Origin: Peribacillus muralis
GTDB taxonomy: Bacteria > Bacillota > Bacilli > Bacillales > DSM-1321
NCBI RefSeq assembly: GCF_001439925.1
Contig: NZ_LMBV01000002.1
Coordinates: 311,405 to 375,404, forward strand
Direction: 5' to 3'
Length of the DNA stretch: 64,000 nucleotides
Under the pieces are notes generated by a model. The model had not been told where the DNA came from, ran no database searches, and was given only the letters and a program-made list of their open reading frames with translations. Positions within the stretch are counted from its first letter, which is position 1; each line of letters begins with the position of its first letter. Shown here piece by piece: positions 16,846 to 26,001 of the stretch. The position numbers and the translations under genes are program-made.

Positions 16846-18144
16846 ATGAAAGCTATCTCAATCGGATTATTGGGGCTAGGTACAGTCGGTTCAGGAGTCG
16901 TACAAATCATTGAAAGCCATCAGGACAAGCTCATGCATCAAGTGGGCTGTTCGATTTCCATTAAGAAGATACTCGTCAAAGACATGACGAAGGAGCGTCT
17001 TGTCGATGTTGAAAGAGGAAAGTTAACGGACAATCCCGAGGATATCCTTTCCAATCCCGATATTGATGTTGTGATTGAAGTGATGGGTGGGATTGAAGAA
17101 ACACGGAGCTATCTAATAGAAGCAATAAAAAATAAAAAGCATATCGTCACGGCCAATAAAGACTTAATGGCTTTATATGGACCGGAACTTCTGGAATTGG
17201 CTACTGAGAATCAATGTGACTTATTCTATGAAGCAAGTGTTGCCGGAGGAATTCCAATTTTACGCGGTCTTGTAGACGGGTTATCTTCGGACCGGATCAC
17301 GAAAATGATGGGTATTGTCAATGGTACGACCAATTTCATCTTAACGAAAATGAGTAAAGAAGGCAGAGCATATGATGACGTCTTAAAGGAAGCACAGGAG
17401 CTCGGATTTGCTGAAGCCGATCCGACGGCAGATGTTGGGGGATTGGATGCTGCCCGTAAAATGGCGATATTATCAACCCTTGGATTTTCGATGAATATCG
17501 GCTTGAATGATGTCGAGGTACAAGGGATTACCGAGATTTCCGAAGAAGATTTGAGATATAGTAAAAAGCTTGGCTATACAATGAAACTGATTGGCGTCGC
17601 GTCCAGGGCAGGCGATAGGGTCGAAGTCAGCGTTCAACCTGCACTTCTACCGGAAGCACACCCATTGGCATCGGTAAACAACGAATATAATGCGGTTTAC
17701 GTATATGGGGAGGCTGTCGGTGAAACGATGTTTTACGGACCGGGAGCGGGCAGCCTGCCGACTGCAACTGCCGTCGTCTCTGATATGGTGACGGTCATCA
17801 AGAATATGAGGCTTGGCGTAAATGGGCGCAGTGCCGTTTCACCACAGTACCCGAAACAATTAAAAGATGCCACAGAGATTTTCGCGAAGTTCTTCATCCG
17901 GTTGCATGTTCAGGATGAAGTGGGCGTTTTGGCGAGGATCACCAATTTATTTGCCGAGCATGGAGTAGGGTTCGATAAAATCCTTCAATTGCCGCTGGAA
18001 GAAAAAGAATCTTCCGAAATCGTATTGGTTACCCATATCGCCACATTGGCTGCATTTGAACAAATAAAACAGAAATTACATGATTACAAGATGGTAAGAG
18101 AAGTGAAGAGCACTTACCGAGTTGAAGGAGAGGACATTAAATGA
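16846..18144 (+). CDS. hom: Homoserine dehydrogenase
   Basis: Hom reduces aspartate semialdehyde to homoserine with NAD(P)H, the branch point to threonine and methionine. The 432-residue product has the Rossmann motif [13 protein letters not shown] at residues 7-19, the catalytic-domain signature [11 protein letters not shown] and [19 protein letters not shown], and a C-terminal ACT domain ([21 protein letters not shown]) for allosteric control. ATG 16846 has GAGGGGG upstream at a standard distance and the conserved N-terminus; ATG 16828 lies before the ribosome binding site. The stop overlaps the thrC start as ATGA. Confidence 0.97.
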   Translation: MKAISIGLLGLGTVGSGVVQIIESHQDKLMHQVGCSISIKKILVKDMTKERLVDVERGKLTDNPEDILSNPDIDVVIEVMGGIEETRSYLIEAIKNKKHIVTANKDLMALYGPELLELATENQCDLFYEASVAGGIPILRGLVDGLSSDRITKMMGIVNGTTNFILTKMSKEGRAYDDVLKEAQELGFAEADPTADVGGLDAARKMAILSTLGFSMNIGLNDVEVQGITEISEEDLRYSKKLGYTMKLIGVASRAGDRVEVSVQPALLPEAHPLASVNNEYNAVYVYGEAVGETMFYGPGAGSLPTATAVVSDMVTVIKNMRLGVNGRSAVSPQYPKQLKDATEIFAKFFIRLHVQDEVGVLARITNLFAEHGVGFDKILQLPLEEKESSEIVLVTHIATLAAFEQIKQKLHDYKMVREVKSTYRVEGEDIK

Positions 18145-19202
18145 GTTGGCAAGGACTTATAAGCACATATAAAGAATTTTTACCTGTCAATGAAAACACA
18201 CCTGCACTATCCCTATTGGAGGGCAATACTCCTTTGATAAGACTGAATCGTTTATCCGAAGAGTGGGGAATTGACCTGCATGTAAAATATGAAGGAGCCA
18301 ATCCGACGGGTTCGTTTAAGGACCGGGGAATGGTCATGGCTGTAGCCAAAGCGATCGAGGCTGGCAGCGATACGATCATCTGTGCCTCTACTGGCAATAC
18401 GTCAGCCGCTGCAGCCGCTTATGCCGCTCGTGCCAACCTGCGCTGCATCGTGGTCATTCCAGAGGGGAAAATAGCGATGGGCAAGCTTGCCCAGGCCGTT
18501 ATGTACGGAGCGGAAATCATCTCGATTGAAGGAAACTTCGACCACGCTCTAAAAATCGTCCGTTCTCTTAGTGAGAAATCACCGATTACGCTTGTGAATT
18601 CGGTCAACCCGTACCGAATCGAAGGACAGAAGACGGCAGCTTTCGAAATTTGTGACGCGCTTGGTTCAGCACCGGATATATTGGCGCTTCCAGTCGGGAA
18701 TGCAGGGAATATTACGGCGTACTGGAAAGGCTTTAAGGAATATAATGATGCAAAACAAACGGGCCTACCTGAAATGAGGGGCTTTGAAGCGGAAGGCTCA
18801 GCGGCCATTGTCCGGAATGCGGTTATTGAAAATCCCGAAACGATTGCAACAGCGATCAGAATTGGTAATCCGGCAAGCTGGAACTTCGCGGTCGAAGCAG
18901 CGGATGAATCGAGAGGTAAAATCGATGAAGTCACAGACGAAGAAATTCTTGAAGCCTATCACTTCCTAGCTAAAAAAGAAGGCGTCTTTGCAGAGCCGGC
19001 GTCGTGCGCTTCGATAGCGGGGATTTATAAACAGTTAAAAAGCGGTGAAATCAAAAAAGGAAGTAAAATCGTTGCCGTCCTGACAGGGAATGGGTTGAAG
19101 GATCCGAATGTGGCAGTCGATACAAGCACGATTCAACCGACATTGCTGCCAATGGATGAAGAAGTCATTTTAGAACATCTGCAAGGTGTGAAACAGGCAT
19201 GA
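18141..19202 (+). CDS. thrC: Threonine synthase
   Basis: ThrC converts O-phosphohomoserine to threonine using PLP. The 353-residue protein is the short Firmicutes type. The PLP lysine is in [11 protein letters not shown], the phosphate-binding loop is [16 protein letters not shown], and PVGNAGN and [10 protein letters not shown] are conserved. It starts by a 4-base ATGA overlap with hom and ends in a 4-base overlap with thrB, so translation of the three genes is probably coupled. Confidence 0.97.
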   Translation: MSWQGLISTYKEFLPVNENTPALSLLEGNTPLIRLNRLSEEWGIDLHVKYEGANPTGSFKDRGMVMAVAKAIEAGSDTIICASTGNTSAAAAAYAARANLRCIVVIPEGKIAMGKLAQAVMYGAEIISIEGNFDHALKIVRSLSEKSPITLVNSVNPYRIEGQKTAAFEICDALGSAPDILALPVGNAGNITAYWKGFKEYNDAKQTGLPEMRGFEAEGSAAIVRNAVIENPETIATAIRIGNPASWNFAVEAADESRGKIDEVTDEEILEAYHFLAKKEGVFAEPASCASIAGIYKQLKSGEIKKGSKIVAVLTGNGLKDPNVAVDTSTIQPTLLPMDEEVILEHLQGVKQA

Positions 19203-20137
19203 GTGCTGATTCCGAGATGTTCTTGATCCGTGTCCCAGCCAGTACGGCCAACTTAGGACCAGGATTCGATTCCATCGGTCTTGCGCTAGGACTTTACTTG
19301 GAGTTGCACGGATCTTTATCAGATCAGTGGGAAGTCATTCCACTTTCAGAGGAAATGTCCGTTTTTCCAAGAGATGATCGTAATTATATCGTCCAAATTG
19401 CCAAAAAGACGGCGGCTTATTATGGAAAGGAATTATCTCCTTGCCGACTTTTCGTCTCCAGCGAAATTCCATTGGCAAGAGGTCTTGGAAGCAGTGCCTC
19501 TGCCATTGTAGCTGGCATCGAATTAGCGAACATCGCCGGTGAACTCGATTTAACCGATGACGAAAAGAATCGGCAAGCATCCCTTTTTGAAGGACATCCC
19601 GATAATGCAGGCGCATCCGTTTATGGCGGCTTGGTTGTGGGTCTGCATACAGAACGAAGAACGGATGTCGTTTCGTTTCCAATCGAGGGAGTAAAGGTGA
19701 TTGCGGTCATTCCCGATTTCGAATTGCTGACCGAGGATTCAAGAAATGTGCTTCCCGCTTCTCTGCCTTATCAAGATGCGATAGGTGGAAGTGCGGCAGC
19801 CAATGTCTTACTTGCCGCTGTCCTGACGAAGGATTGGAAGCTTGTTGGTGAAATGATGCAAAGCGATCGTTTCCATCAGCCCTATCGAGCGGAGCTGGTT
19901 CCTCATTTAGCACGTATAGAAGAGATTGTCCTTCAAGAAGGCGGGTTTGGGACAGCGCTAAGCGGTGCAGGACCGACTGTTTTAAGCATAACCTCCATAG
20001 ATAAATCAACGGCTGTACTCACGGCATTGAAGAGGGAATTTCCGCAATTTGTTGTGAAAGAGTTGGAAATCGATAATGATGGTAGCCATGCGGCTATCTT
20101 ATCGGAGCAAGAAAAAAAAGGCTTGGAATTTTTGTAG
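19199..20137 (+). CDS. thrB: Homoserine kinase
   Basis: ThrB phosphorylates homoserine, the step between Hom and ThrC. The 312-residue protein is a GHMP kinase: motif 1 [16 protein letters not shown] near the N-terminus, the ATP-binding motif 2 [16 protein letters not shown], and motif 3 [14 protein letters not shown] near the C-terminus. The start overlaps the thrC stop (ATGA). It is the last gene of hom-thrC-thrB and is followed by a hairpin terminator. Confidence 0.97.
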   Translation: MSADSEMFLIRVPASTANLGPGFDSIGLALGLYLELHGSLSDQWEVIPLSEEMSVFPRDDRNYIVQIAKKTAAYYGKELSPCRLFVSSEIPLARGLGSSASAIVAGIELANIAGELDLTDDEKNRQASLFEGHPDNAGASVYGGLVVGLHTERRTDVVSFPIEGVKVIAVIPDFELLTEDSRNVLPASLPYQDAIGGSAAANVLLAAVLTKDWKLVGEMMQSDRFHQPYRAELVPHLARIEEIVLQEGGFGTALSGAGPTVLSITSIDKSTAVLTALKREFPQFVVKELEIDNDGSHAAILSEQEKKGLEFL

Positions 20138-20173
20138 TCGTGAGCAGAAACTTTACGTAAAAGTGTGACCAAA

Positions 20174-20240
20174 AAAAGCTGACCCGTGTCAAGCCGTATC
20201 AATCAACTTGATAGGCAAAAGCCGAGTCAGCTTTATTTTC
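20174..20240 (+). terminator. Terminator after thrB
   Basis: AAGCTGAC (about 20177-20184) pairs with GTCAGCTT (20226-20233) around a ~40-base loop with further inner pairing, then TATTTTCT. The A run on the left would also serve transcription from the right. Confidence 0.6.
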
Positions 20241-20298
20241 TAAAACAGTCCAGGTAAAGTCACTGCCTGCATGTTGGTGGAGCTTATTTAAAGGGATA

Positions 20299-20535
20299 TT
20301 AGAAAACTTGTTCAACTTCCACTACACCAGGAACTTCTTCAAGAAGAGCGCGTTCAATCCCTGCTTTTAGCGTAATGGTCGAACTTGGACAGCTTCCGCA
20401 AGCTCCCAGTAATCGTAATTTTACAATTCCATCTTCTACGTCAACTAGTTCACAGTCACCGCCATCACGAAGAAGAAACGGACGAAGCTTATCTAGAACT
20501 TCTTGAACTTGGACTTCCATTGTTTGGTTAGACAT
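20299..20535 (-). CDS. yutI: NifU-like Fe-S scaffold/carrier YutI
   Basis: The 78-residue protein consists only of the NifU C-terminal domain, which carries Fe-S clusters to target proteins. The cluster-binding pair C46-GS-C49 lies in [17 protein letters not shown]28 is an additional cysteine in the GGDCELV segment. It is encoded alone on the minus strand in a block of Fe-S and redox genes. A GGAG site lies just upstream of ATG 20535. Confidence 0.95.
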   Translation of the reverse strand: MSNQTMEVQVQEVLDKLRPFLLRDGGDCELVDVEDGIVKLRLLGACGSCPSSTITLKAGIERALLEEVPGVVEVEQVF

Positions 20536-20683
20536 TGCAATCGACTCCTTTCCTAATCATATTATAATGCGAAGAAAGTAAAAAATCCAACTGTAACTTT
20601 GCGGAAATATAATCTATATTATATAAGTAAGAGGGAAACAGGTGAATGATCACAAAAAGTAATCGAACCATGGGAGGATAAGT

Positions 20684-21013
20684 ATGCTATTGAAAGAGAT
20701 TGAAATAGAGGTATATGGAGCGGAACAAATTTGTGCGAGCTGTGTAAATCTTCCATCTTCAAAAGATACCTGTGAATGGCTCGAAGCCGCTTTAAAGAGG
20801 AAGTTTCCTGAGCAGAGCTTCAAGATTTCCTATGTCGATATGTACAACCCACCAGAAAAGCTGAAGCAAAAAACCTTTGCCGCAAAGATGATCGAGGAAG
20901 ATTTATTTTATCCGCTTGTCCTCATTGAGGATGAAATCATCGCCGAAGGAAATGTACGTCTGAAAAAAGTGGTAGAAACGTTAGAGAGATATGGATATAA
21001 AGGACAATTGTAA
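20684..21013 (+). CDS. yuzD: DUF1462 thioredoxin-like protein YuzD
   Basis: The 109-residue protein matches DUF1462/YuzD, a small protein with a thioredoxin-like fold. The N-terminal EIEVYGAEQICASCVNLPSS has a C-x-x-C pair (CASC) at the position of a redox motif. The C-terminal part (LFYPLVLIEDEIIAEGNVRLKKVVETLERYGY) resembles a glutaredoxin-type end. ATG 20684 follows GGGAGGAT at a normal distance. It lies between Fe-S carrier yutI and the oxidoreductase yutJ, so a role in thiol or Fe-S metabolism is plausible but unproven. Confidence 0.88.
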   Translation: MLLKEIEIEVYGAEQICASCVNLPSSKDTCEWLEAALKRKFPEQSFKISYVDMYNPPEKLKQKTFAAKMIEEDLFYPLVLIEDEIIAEGNVRLKKVVETLERYGYKGQL

Positions 21014-21034
21014 TATATAATGGAAGAAATAAGA

Positions 21035-21083
21035 AAAACTGACCCAAGAAGAGAGCTGCACGCAGCTCATGGGCCAGTTTATG
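21035..21083. terminator. Terminator between yuzD and yutJ
   Basis: AAACTG...CAGTTT and CCCA...TGGG form the outer stem and GAGCTGC/GCAGCTC an inner hairpin. The long T run is on the minus strand, so it mainly ends yutJ. Confidence 0.75.
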
Positions 21084-21101
21084 GTAATCGGTAATATAAA
21101 A

Positions 21102-22169
21102 TCAACCGTTATGGTATTTATACATCCAGAGGATGCCTGATTTCATGAGCCGCGCCACTCTCCCAGTGATCGGACGATTTGCAACAAGACCAAAACCTTG
21201 CTTCTTACCAAGAGAACCTAATGTCCCTTTAAGCTTCATGGCAGGGAAACTCTCCGGAAGTGGTTCATTTGCCCATTTCTTCACAAGGACTTGGACAATT
21301 TGCTCCGCTTGAGATTCCGCTAATTGAGCACTTGGTGCATGTGGCAGGCTTGCACAGTCGCCGACAACAAAGATGCTATCATTAGTTGGAAGGAAATGCT
21401 GAGGAGTCAAGACTGCTCTTCCTTGACGATCCTTTTCAATATCCATATCACGGATGATTTTACTTGGCTGAATTCCAGCAGTCCAAACGATTACGTCACT
21501 TTGGACTGCTTCGTCGCCATTGTAAAGCAGGTTTGGTTCAACTTTAGTAATATTTGAATGATGAACGATATCAATTGTATGTTTATCGAACCATGACTCC
21601 ACAAACGTGCTTAACCTTTCCGGGAAAGCAGATAAAATATGCGGACCACGGTCAAATAACTTAACGTTCAAATCAGAACGGCTTTCAATCAATTCACTGG
21701 CTAGCTCGACACCACTAAGGCCGCCACCCACGATCGAAACGGTTGCACCTGCACCCAAATTATTCAATGCTGAATAGGTGCGGCGAGATTTATCAATTGT
21801 TTGGATACTATACGTATGTGTGTCTGCACCAGGAATATTGTGGTATTTATCTTCACAGCCAAGGCCAATGACTAAATCATCATAAACGACAGGTTCTTGA
21901 TTTTCGATAATGACTTGTTTGTTTTCCATATCGATGGAAAGTACTTCACCGTATACGTTCTTCAAGCGAGGATGTTCAGGAAATGCAACACGGATGTGCT
22001 GATCAGGAATGGTGCCTGCCGCTAAAGCATAATATTCCGTTTTTAAGCAGTGATAAGGATTACGGTCAATAAGCGTGATGCTCACATTTTCAGGAAGCTG
22101 ATTAGGCAGCAATCTCTGCAGCATGCGCATACCACCATACCCACCACCAAGTATGACTAAATTCTTCAT
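21102..22169 (-). CDS. yutJ: NAD(P)/FAD-dependent oxidoreductase YutJ
   Basis: The 355-residue protein belongs to the type II NADH dehydrogenase-like pyridine nucleotide-disulfide oxidoreductases. The FAD-binding GGGYGGMRML is at the N-terminus, the NAD(P)-binding VSIVGGGLSGVELA is mid-protein, and VFVVGDCASLPH is the second FAD motif. Residues KKQGFGLVANRPITGRVARLMKSG form the C-terminal membrane-association region. A true electron acceptor is not known. The gene is divergent from yuzB, as in B. subtilis, across a 265-base spacer. Confidence 0.92.
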   Translation of the reverse strand: MKNLVILGGGYGGMRMLQRLLPNQLPENVSITLIDRNPYHCLKTEYYALAAGTIPDQHIRVAFPEHPRLKNVYGEVLSIDMENKQVIIENQEPVVYDDLVIGLGCEDKYHNIPGADTHTYSIQTIDKSRRTYSALNNLGAGATVSIVGGGLSGVELASELIESRSDLNVKLFDRGPHILSAFPERLSTFVESWFDKHTIDIVHHSNITKVEPNLLYNGDEAVQSDVIVWTAGIQPSKIIRDMDIEKDRQGRAVLTPQHFLPTNDSIFVVGDCASLPHAPSAQLAESQAEQIVQVLVKKWANEPLPESFPAMKLKGTLGSLGKKQGFGLVANRPITGRVARLMKSGILWMYKYHNG

Positions 22170-22434
22170 ATGATTTTTTCCCCTTTATTTAGATCTCTTT
22201 TGAAAAATTTTATAATCGTTTCAATTGAGAAAAACTCTAGAATCTCCCAAATGAACCCTTTAAAGTTTTATTAAATATATATACCCTCTTTTTTACATAC
22301 CCCGACAAAAGTATAACGAATATATAAGGAAATCACAACCGATATCTTAAAAACGGCTCATTTTTTATGCGTAAATATTGACTGCAAATGGGAAAAGTAA
22401 TAAGATGGATTGTTAGTAACGGTGAGGTGAAGCA

Positions 22435-22668
22435 ATGTATCCGATTATTGAATTTTGTGTAAGCAATCTGGCCAGTGGCGCCCAAGAGGCTTTAGAAAGA
22501 TTGGAACGAGATCCGAACTTGGACATCATTGAGTATGGTTGCCTGGGATATTGCGGTAAATGTTCCAGTAACTTATATGCGCTCGTGAACGGCGAAGTGG
22601 TTTCCGGTGACACAACAGATGAATTAGTTAAAAATATATATAAGTTCATTGATGAATTCGAAATGTAA
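22435..22668 (+). CDS. yuzB: DUF1450 family protein YuzB
   Basis: The 77-residue protein matches the DUF1450/UPF0349 family. Conserved features are [13 protein letters not shown], a C-L-G-Y-C-G-K-C cluster of three cysteines around residue 40, and an acidic C-terminus. The cysteine pattern suggests metal or Fe-S binding, which is an inference. ATG 22435 has GAGGTGA six bases upstream. A very strong terminator follows. Confidence 0.9.
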   Translation: MYPIIEFCVSNLASGAQEALERLERDPNLDIIEYGCLGYCGKCSSNLYALVNGEVVSGDTTDELVKNIYKFIDEFEM

Positions 22669-22701
22669 AAGCACGATTCATCAGCGGCTCAGCAGGACAG
22701 G

Positions 22702-22737
22702 CTGCAGACAAACTCTTGGAGTTTGTCTGCAGTTTTT
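22702..22737 (+). terminator. Terminator after yuzB
   Basis: A perfect 14-bp stem, CTGCAGACAAACTC (22702-22715) with its complement (22719-22732), around a 3-base loop and followed by TTTTT. Related hairpins occur at 23941-23975 and 38156-38195. Confidence 0.95.
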
Positions 22738-22778
22738 GTAGGTTTTGATCCACTTTGCATGCCTGATCTCCCTCAATT

Positions 22779-22962
22779 TACGTAGACCGTTTCATTGCAC
22801 TGCAGTGTGAAAACGAATGTGGAATCCTGTTTTTCCTCAATCTTGGAGGTCTGTACGTAGACCGTTTCATTCCACTTTGCTTTGAAAACGAAGATGGAAC
22901 CTCCATTGCTATAGTATCTTTAATGGACGTTTCATTGCACTGCAGTGTGAAACGAAGTCAAT
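22779..22962. repeat. Three copies of a palindromic interspersed motif
   Basis: GTTTCATTGCACTGCAGTG followed by TGAAAACGAA begins at 22789, 22864 (diverged, CATTCCACTTTGC) and 22929. The first two copies are preceded by TACGTAGACC. The core CACTGCAGTG is a perfect palindrome in copies 1 and 3. Related copies lie at about 7231, 7421, 7491, 24820 and 44893. Confidence 0.7.
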
Positions 22963-23026
22963 TTGGCTGATTTACTCGCGAATTGAGCGCTCGACTCGTT
23001 TTTTTTGCAGTTTTCTATTCAATTTA

Positions 23027-23166
23027 AAGGATAATTCGACCTGAGTTGGAATAATTCAACCTATTCAAAGGATAATTCGACCTGATCTGGAATAATTCGA
23101 CCAACTCAAAGGCTAATTCGACCTGTGGGAGGATAATTCAACAAACCCGAAGGCTAATTCAACCTG
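23027..23166. repeat. Tandem array with alternating 20/21-nt units
   Basis: Seven units share the core AATTC(G/A)ACC, with AATTC at 23033, 23053, 23074, 23094, 23115, 23135 and 23156, a strict 20, 21, 20, 21, 20, 21 alternation. Alternate spacers are alike (GAGTTGGA-type versus TCAAAGG-type), so the higher-order unit is 41 bases. No frame is kept. Confidence 0.85.
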
Positions 23167-23409
23167 AGCGTGAAGTATGCCTGCCCCATCATAACGTTTA
23201 AAGCAGCGCAATAATTGGCGGGCCTGTACGTATTGATGGATAAGTCTGTGTACTTAGGTAATTGAACCTATCGTGAGTTAGGTTTAAACTAACATTGGTA
23301 ACATGGATGTGGTAGCATCTGTTTTTTTTTCAGGCTGGAAGATTGAGCATAGGAAATTCTTTGGTATATACTATAAGGAGAATTAGTTTATCTCAAGGAG
23401 GGGTTTATT

Positions 23410-23772
23410 GTGAGTGATGTTGTTCAAATAACGGAAGCTGCTGCTTTTCAGATAAAAGAAATGATGAAACAAAATGGTGAAGAAGGTTCCTTTTTAAGGG
23501 TGGCTGTTAAAGGCGGAGGCTGCAGCGGTTTATCCTACGGAATGGGTTTTGAAGAAGAGCCAGGAGAAAAAGATTCTCAACTGGAACAGTTTGAAATTAA
23601 GATCCTTGTCGATAACGGGGATGCTGATATATTGAATGGTACAGTCATTGATTATAAACAGACGATGATGGGCGGGGGCTTCACGATCGAAAACCCGAAT
23701 GCCATCGCGTCATGCGGCTGCGGATCATCCTTCAAAACGGCCAAGAACGCCGGTACGCCAGAGAATTGCTAA
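23410..23772 (+). CDS. yutM: A-type Fe-S cluster carrier (ErpA/SufA-like) YutM
   Basis: The 120-residue protein is an HesB/IscA-family carrier that receives Fe-S clusters from the SufBCD scaffold and passes them to apoproteins. The three ligand cysteines are present: C38 in GGGCSGLSYG, and C102 and C104 in the CGCG motif near the end. GTG 23410 is supported by AAGGAGG upstream and the homologue's first residues. It is monocistronic, with a strong terminator. Fe-S cluster supply links it to sufB and yutI in the same window. Confidence 0.95.
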   Translation: MSDVVQITEAAAFQIKEMMKQNGEEGSFLRVAVKGGGCSGLSYGMGFEEEPGEKDSQLEQFEIKILVDNGDADILNGTVIDYKQTMMGGGFTIENPNAIASCGCGSSFKTAKNAGTPENC

Positions 23773-23792
23773 AATACTCTATTACTTCAAAA

Positions 23793-23831
23793 AAAGGGGG
23801 GCACTTTAACTAGTGCCCCCCTTTAGTTTTT
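23793..23831 (+). terminator. Terminator after yutM
   Basis: A perfect 13-bp stem AAAGGGGGGCACT (23793-23805) and its complement (23812-23824), followed by a T-rich run. Confidence 0.95.
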
Positions 23832-23940
23832 AGGTAAAAGGGTTCGGAAAGTTCTCATCCAGAACGGACGAAAAAAGTGAGAGTAAGGTCGAAAAAGGTA
23901 CCCCAACTGAAACGACTGGAGCGTTTTTATAAGAAAAATC

Positions 23941-23975
23941 AGTAGACAAACTCGGTTTTTACGAATTTGTCTACT
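23941..23975 (-). terminator. Terminator of the SDR-like gene (minus strand)
   Basis: AGTAGACAAA (23941-23950) pairs with TTTGTCTACT (23966-23975) with further inner pairing. The T run is on the minus strand, after the gene ending at 24011. Confidence 0.75.
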
Positions 23976-24010
23976 GTCTATTCTATTTCATTTCATGTTT
24001 ACTTGCTACC

Positions 24011-24652
24011 TTAAATACTGTTCAGTGCTTCTTTGATGGGCAATGTACCGGTTAAAATCTCGAATGTTTTATTGAACGTGCTTTTCTCTGTGACAGACTG
24101 GGCCAGAACGGAGGCGACATCGGCTCTTGAAATCGATTTATCGGTATGGTCCACTTTTTGTTCTGCAAAGATTTTGCCTACAGCTTGTTCATTGGTTAAG
24201 GCAACTGGGCGGACAATCGTGTATGTCAGTCCGCTTTCTTTTAAATGTTCATCGGCATCATGTTTTGCTTCGAGGTAATGGCGCATCCCGCCTTGAGCTT
24301 GTTTCGGATTATCAGAACCGACGGAGCTTAGCATCACAAAACGGTCAATTCCTTTCTTCTTGGCGGCATCAACCAATTTAATGGCTCCCAGTTTATCCAC
24401 AGCCGTCGTTTTATCCGGACCCGTTTTTGGTCCTGAACCTGCTGCGAAGATAATTGCATCCATGTTATCCACTGCTTTATCCACATTTCCTTCTAAATCT
24501 GCCAGAACAGGATGCCCGCCAAGTTCTTTTATCGTTTTAGCCTGTTCTTCTTTCCGGATCATTCCGTATACAGTCATTTGCGGATTTTTTGATAATTCCT
24601 CAATGGTCATCCTTCCGGTAGTCCCGTTAGCTCCTGCAATTAAAATATTCAT
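24011..24652 (-). CDS. NAD(P)H-binding, SDR-like oxidoreductase
   Basis: The 213-residue protein is an atypical short-chain dehydrogenase of the NAD(P)H-binding (NmrA-like / YhfK-type) group. GANGTTGRMTIEEL at the N-terminus is the dinucleotide-binding glycine motif. AIIFAAGSG and RFVMLSSVGSDNP follow, and the usual YxxxK becomes Y-L-E-A-K, a seemingly intact Tyr/Lys pair. Substrate unknown; such proteins can act as redox sensors or quinone/flavin reductases. Single gene with its own terminator, between yutM and yumC. Confidence 0.88.
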   Translation of the reverse strand: MNILIAGANGTTGRMTIEELSKNPQMTVYGMIRKEEQAKTIKELGGHPVLADLEGNVDKAVDNMDAIIFAAGSGPKTGPDKTTAVDKLGAIKLVDAAKKKGIDRFVMLSSVGSDNPKQAQGGMRHYLEAKHDADEHLKESGLTYTIVRPVALTNEQAVGKIFAEQKVDHTDKSISRADVASVLAQSVTEKSTFNKTFEILTGTLPIKEALNSI

Positions 24653-24717
24653 ATATGTGCATTCTCCTTTCTGATCTTCTCTTATTCTTTACCCTTTACA
24701 GTTTGACGTTAAGCACT

Positions 24718-24879
24718 TGTGGACAACTAACGGAAAGAATGTTATCCACAAGGTTGTGATTGGGGATAACATTAAGATAGAGTTCCGATTGTCTACAGAT
24801 TTGGAGGAAATGGACTTCGGCCGTTCCGTTTCAGTGCCAACTCTGCATGAAAATGATGGTGGAATTTGAATTGTCCACA
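24718..24879. promoter_or_regulatory. Cluster of DnaA-box-like 9-mers
   Basis: TTATCCACA, the exact consensus, is at 24742-24750. TTGTCCACA (one mismatch) is at 24871-24879 and, reversed, at 24718-24726; TTGTCTACA (two mismatches) is at 24789-24797. No AT-rich unwinding region or replication gene is adjacent, so this is not an origin. Confidence 0.35.
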
Positions 24880-24952
24880 GTTTTGGAAGGTTTGGAGTTT
24901 GGGCGCATTTCAGTCTGGGTGAATAATTCTGAAGTTATAATTTAAATCCAAT

Positions 24953-24992
24953 AAAAAAGGTTTCGGAAGGAAGGCCATTCCGAAACCTTTTG
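24953..24992 (-). terminator. Terminator after yumC
   Basis: AAAAGGTTTCGGAA pairs with TTCCGAAACCTTTT. The left A run becomes the T run for minus-strand yumC. Confidence 0.9.
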
Positions 24993-25008
24993 GATTGTTT
25001 TGCGCTTA

Positions 25009-26001
25009 TTAAAACATGGAGGAACTGTGCATGGGTTGGACCTTTGCTTTTGGGTCGATGTATTGCTTAGCGTGATTGACGGCAGTGGGCGCTTCGCCAA
25101 AGCCGCTTGCGATCAATTTAACTTTGCCGTCATATGTTGCGATATCACCGGCAGCATATATGCCAGGAATATTCGTTTCCATTTTGGAATTGACCAAGAT
25201 GCTGTTTTTCTGGATATCAAGACCCCAATTTTTGATCGGGCCGAGGGAAGAAATGAACCCGTAGTTGACGATTACTGCTTCTACATCCAGCGTTTTTGTA
25301 TCTTCACCTTTAGTATCCTTGATGGCAACCGTGTGGATCTGCCCTTCAGTGCCAATCAAATCTGAGGGTATGTATGGGGTCATTATTTCAACCTTGGAAT
25401 TTTTAAGGTTTTCCACGCTATGTTCATGGGCGCGGAACTTATCTCTTCTATGAATGATGCTCACCTTATCGGCGATCGGCTCCAGCATGAGGGCCCAATC
25501 CACCGCGGAATCCCCGCCTCCAAATACGGCGACTTTTTTGCCTGCAAAATGATTGAGATCGTCGATGAAATAATGAAGGTTGCTGCTTTCATATTTTTTT
25601 GCATCATCAATTTCGATGCGGCGAGGCTGAAATGCACCATTGCCAGCTGTGATGATGATGGTTTTGGAATAATGGATTTCTTTATCTGTCGTTAACTTAA
25701 AAACTCCATCGGCTTGCTTTTCCAGTTCTTGAACGGCTTGCTCCAGGACAACGGTCTGTTCGAACTTGGCCATTTGTTCTTTTAAATTATTCACTAGCTC
25801 CTGTGCGCGCACTTTAGGGAAACCAGCAATATCATAAATGTATTTCTCAGGATAAAGGGCTGACAATTGTCCGCCTAATTGCGGTAGGCTCTCAATGATT
25901 TTTACGGATGCTTGCCTCATTCCGCCATAAAAGGCAGTGAATAATCCAACAGGCCCTCCGCCTATGATGGTGATATCATATACTTTTTCATTCACTTCCA
26001 A
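25009..26001 (-). CDS. yumC: Ferredoxin/flavodoxin-NADP+ reductase type 2 (YumC)
   Basis: YumC transfers electrons between NADPH and ferredoxin or flavodoxin; in B. subtilis it is essential. The 330-residue thioredoxin reductase-like protein has [15 protein letters not shown] (FAD) and [17 protein letters not shown] (NADPH) motifs, lacks the CxxC of thioredoxin reductases, and ends [18 protein letters not shown] as in the family. TTG 26001 is supported by GGAGGG seven bases upstream. It is divergent from yumB. Confidence 0.96.
   Translation of the reverse strand: MEVNEKVYDITIIGGGPVGLFTAFYGGMRQASVKIIESLPQLGGQLSALYPEKYIYDIAGFPKVRAQELVNNLKEQMAKFEQTVVLEQAVQELEKQADGVFKLTTDKEIHYSKTIIITAGNGAFQPRRIEIDDAKKYESSNLHYFIDDLNHFAGKKVAVFGGGDSAVDWALMLEPIADKVSIIHRRDKFRAHEHSVENLKNSKVEIMTPYIPSDLIGTEGQIHTVAIKDTKGEDTKTLDVEAVIVNYGFISSLGPIKNWGLDIQKNSILVNSKMETNIPGIYAAGDIATYDGKVKLIASGFGEAPTAVNHAKQYIDPKAKVQPMHSSSMF

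Larger units (their letters stand above)
22738..23409. other. Repeat-rich intergenic region before yutM
   Basis: About 670 bases without a supportable gene. The left half holds three copies of a palindromic motif (22779-22962); the middle holds a ~20.5-nt periodic array (23027-23166). The last 200 bases precede the yutM ribosome binding site and probably contain its promoter; TATACTATAAGG near 23366 is a weak candidate. Confidence 0.65.
24653..25008. other. Intergenic region with DnaA-box-like sites
   Basis: This 356-base gap holds no gene. Four DnaA-box-like 9-mers lie at 24718-24879, an interspersed repeat copy is near 24820, and a strong terminator for yumC is at 24953-24992. The left edge must carry the promoter of the divergent minus-strand gene at 24011-24652. 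Confidence 0.6.

Noticed and set aside
23027-23166. CRISPR array
   Set aside because: Units are only 20-21 bases with no 30-40-base unique spacers, and no cas genes are in the window.
24718-24879. Replication origin
   Set aside because: Only one exact DnaA box, no AT-rich unwinding element and no dnaA/dnaN/rep gene nearby.
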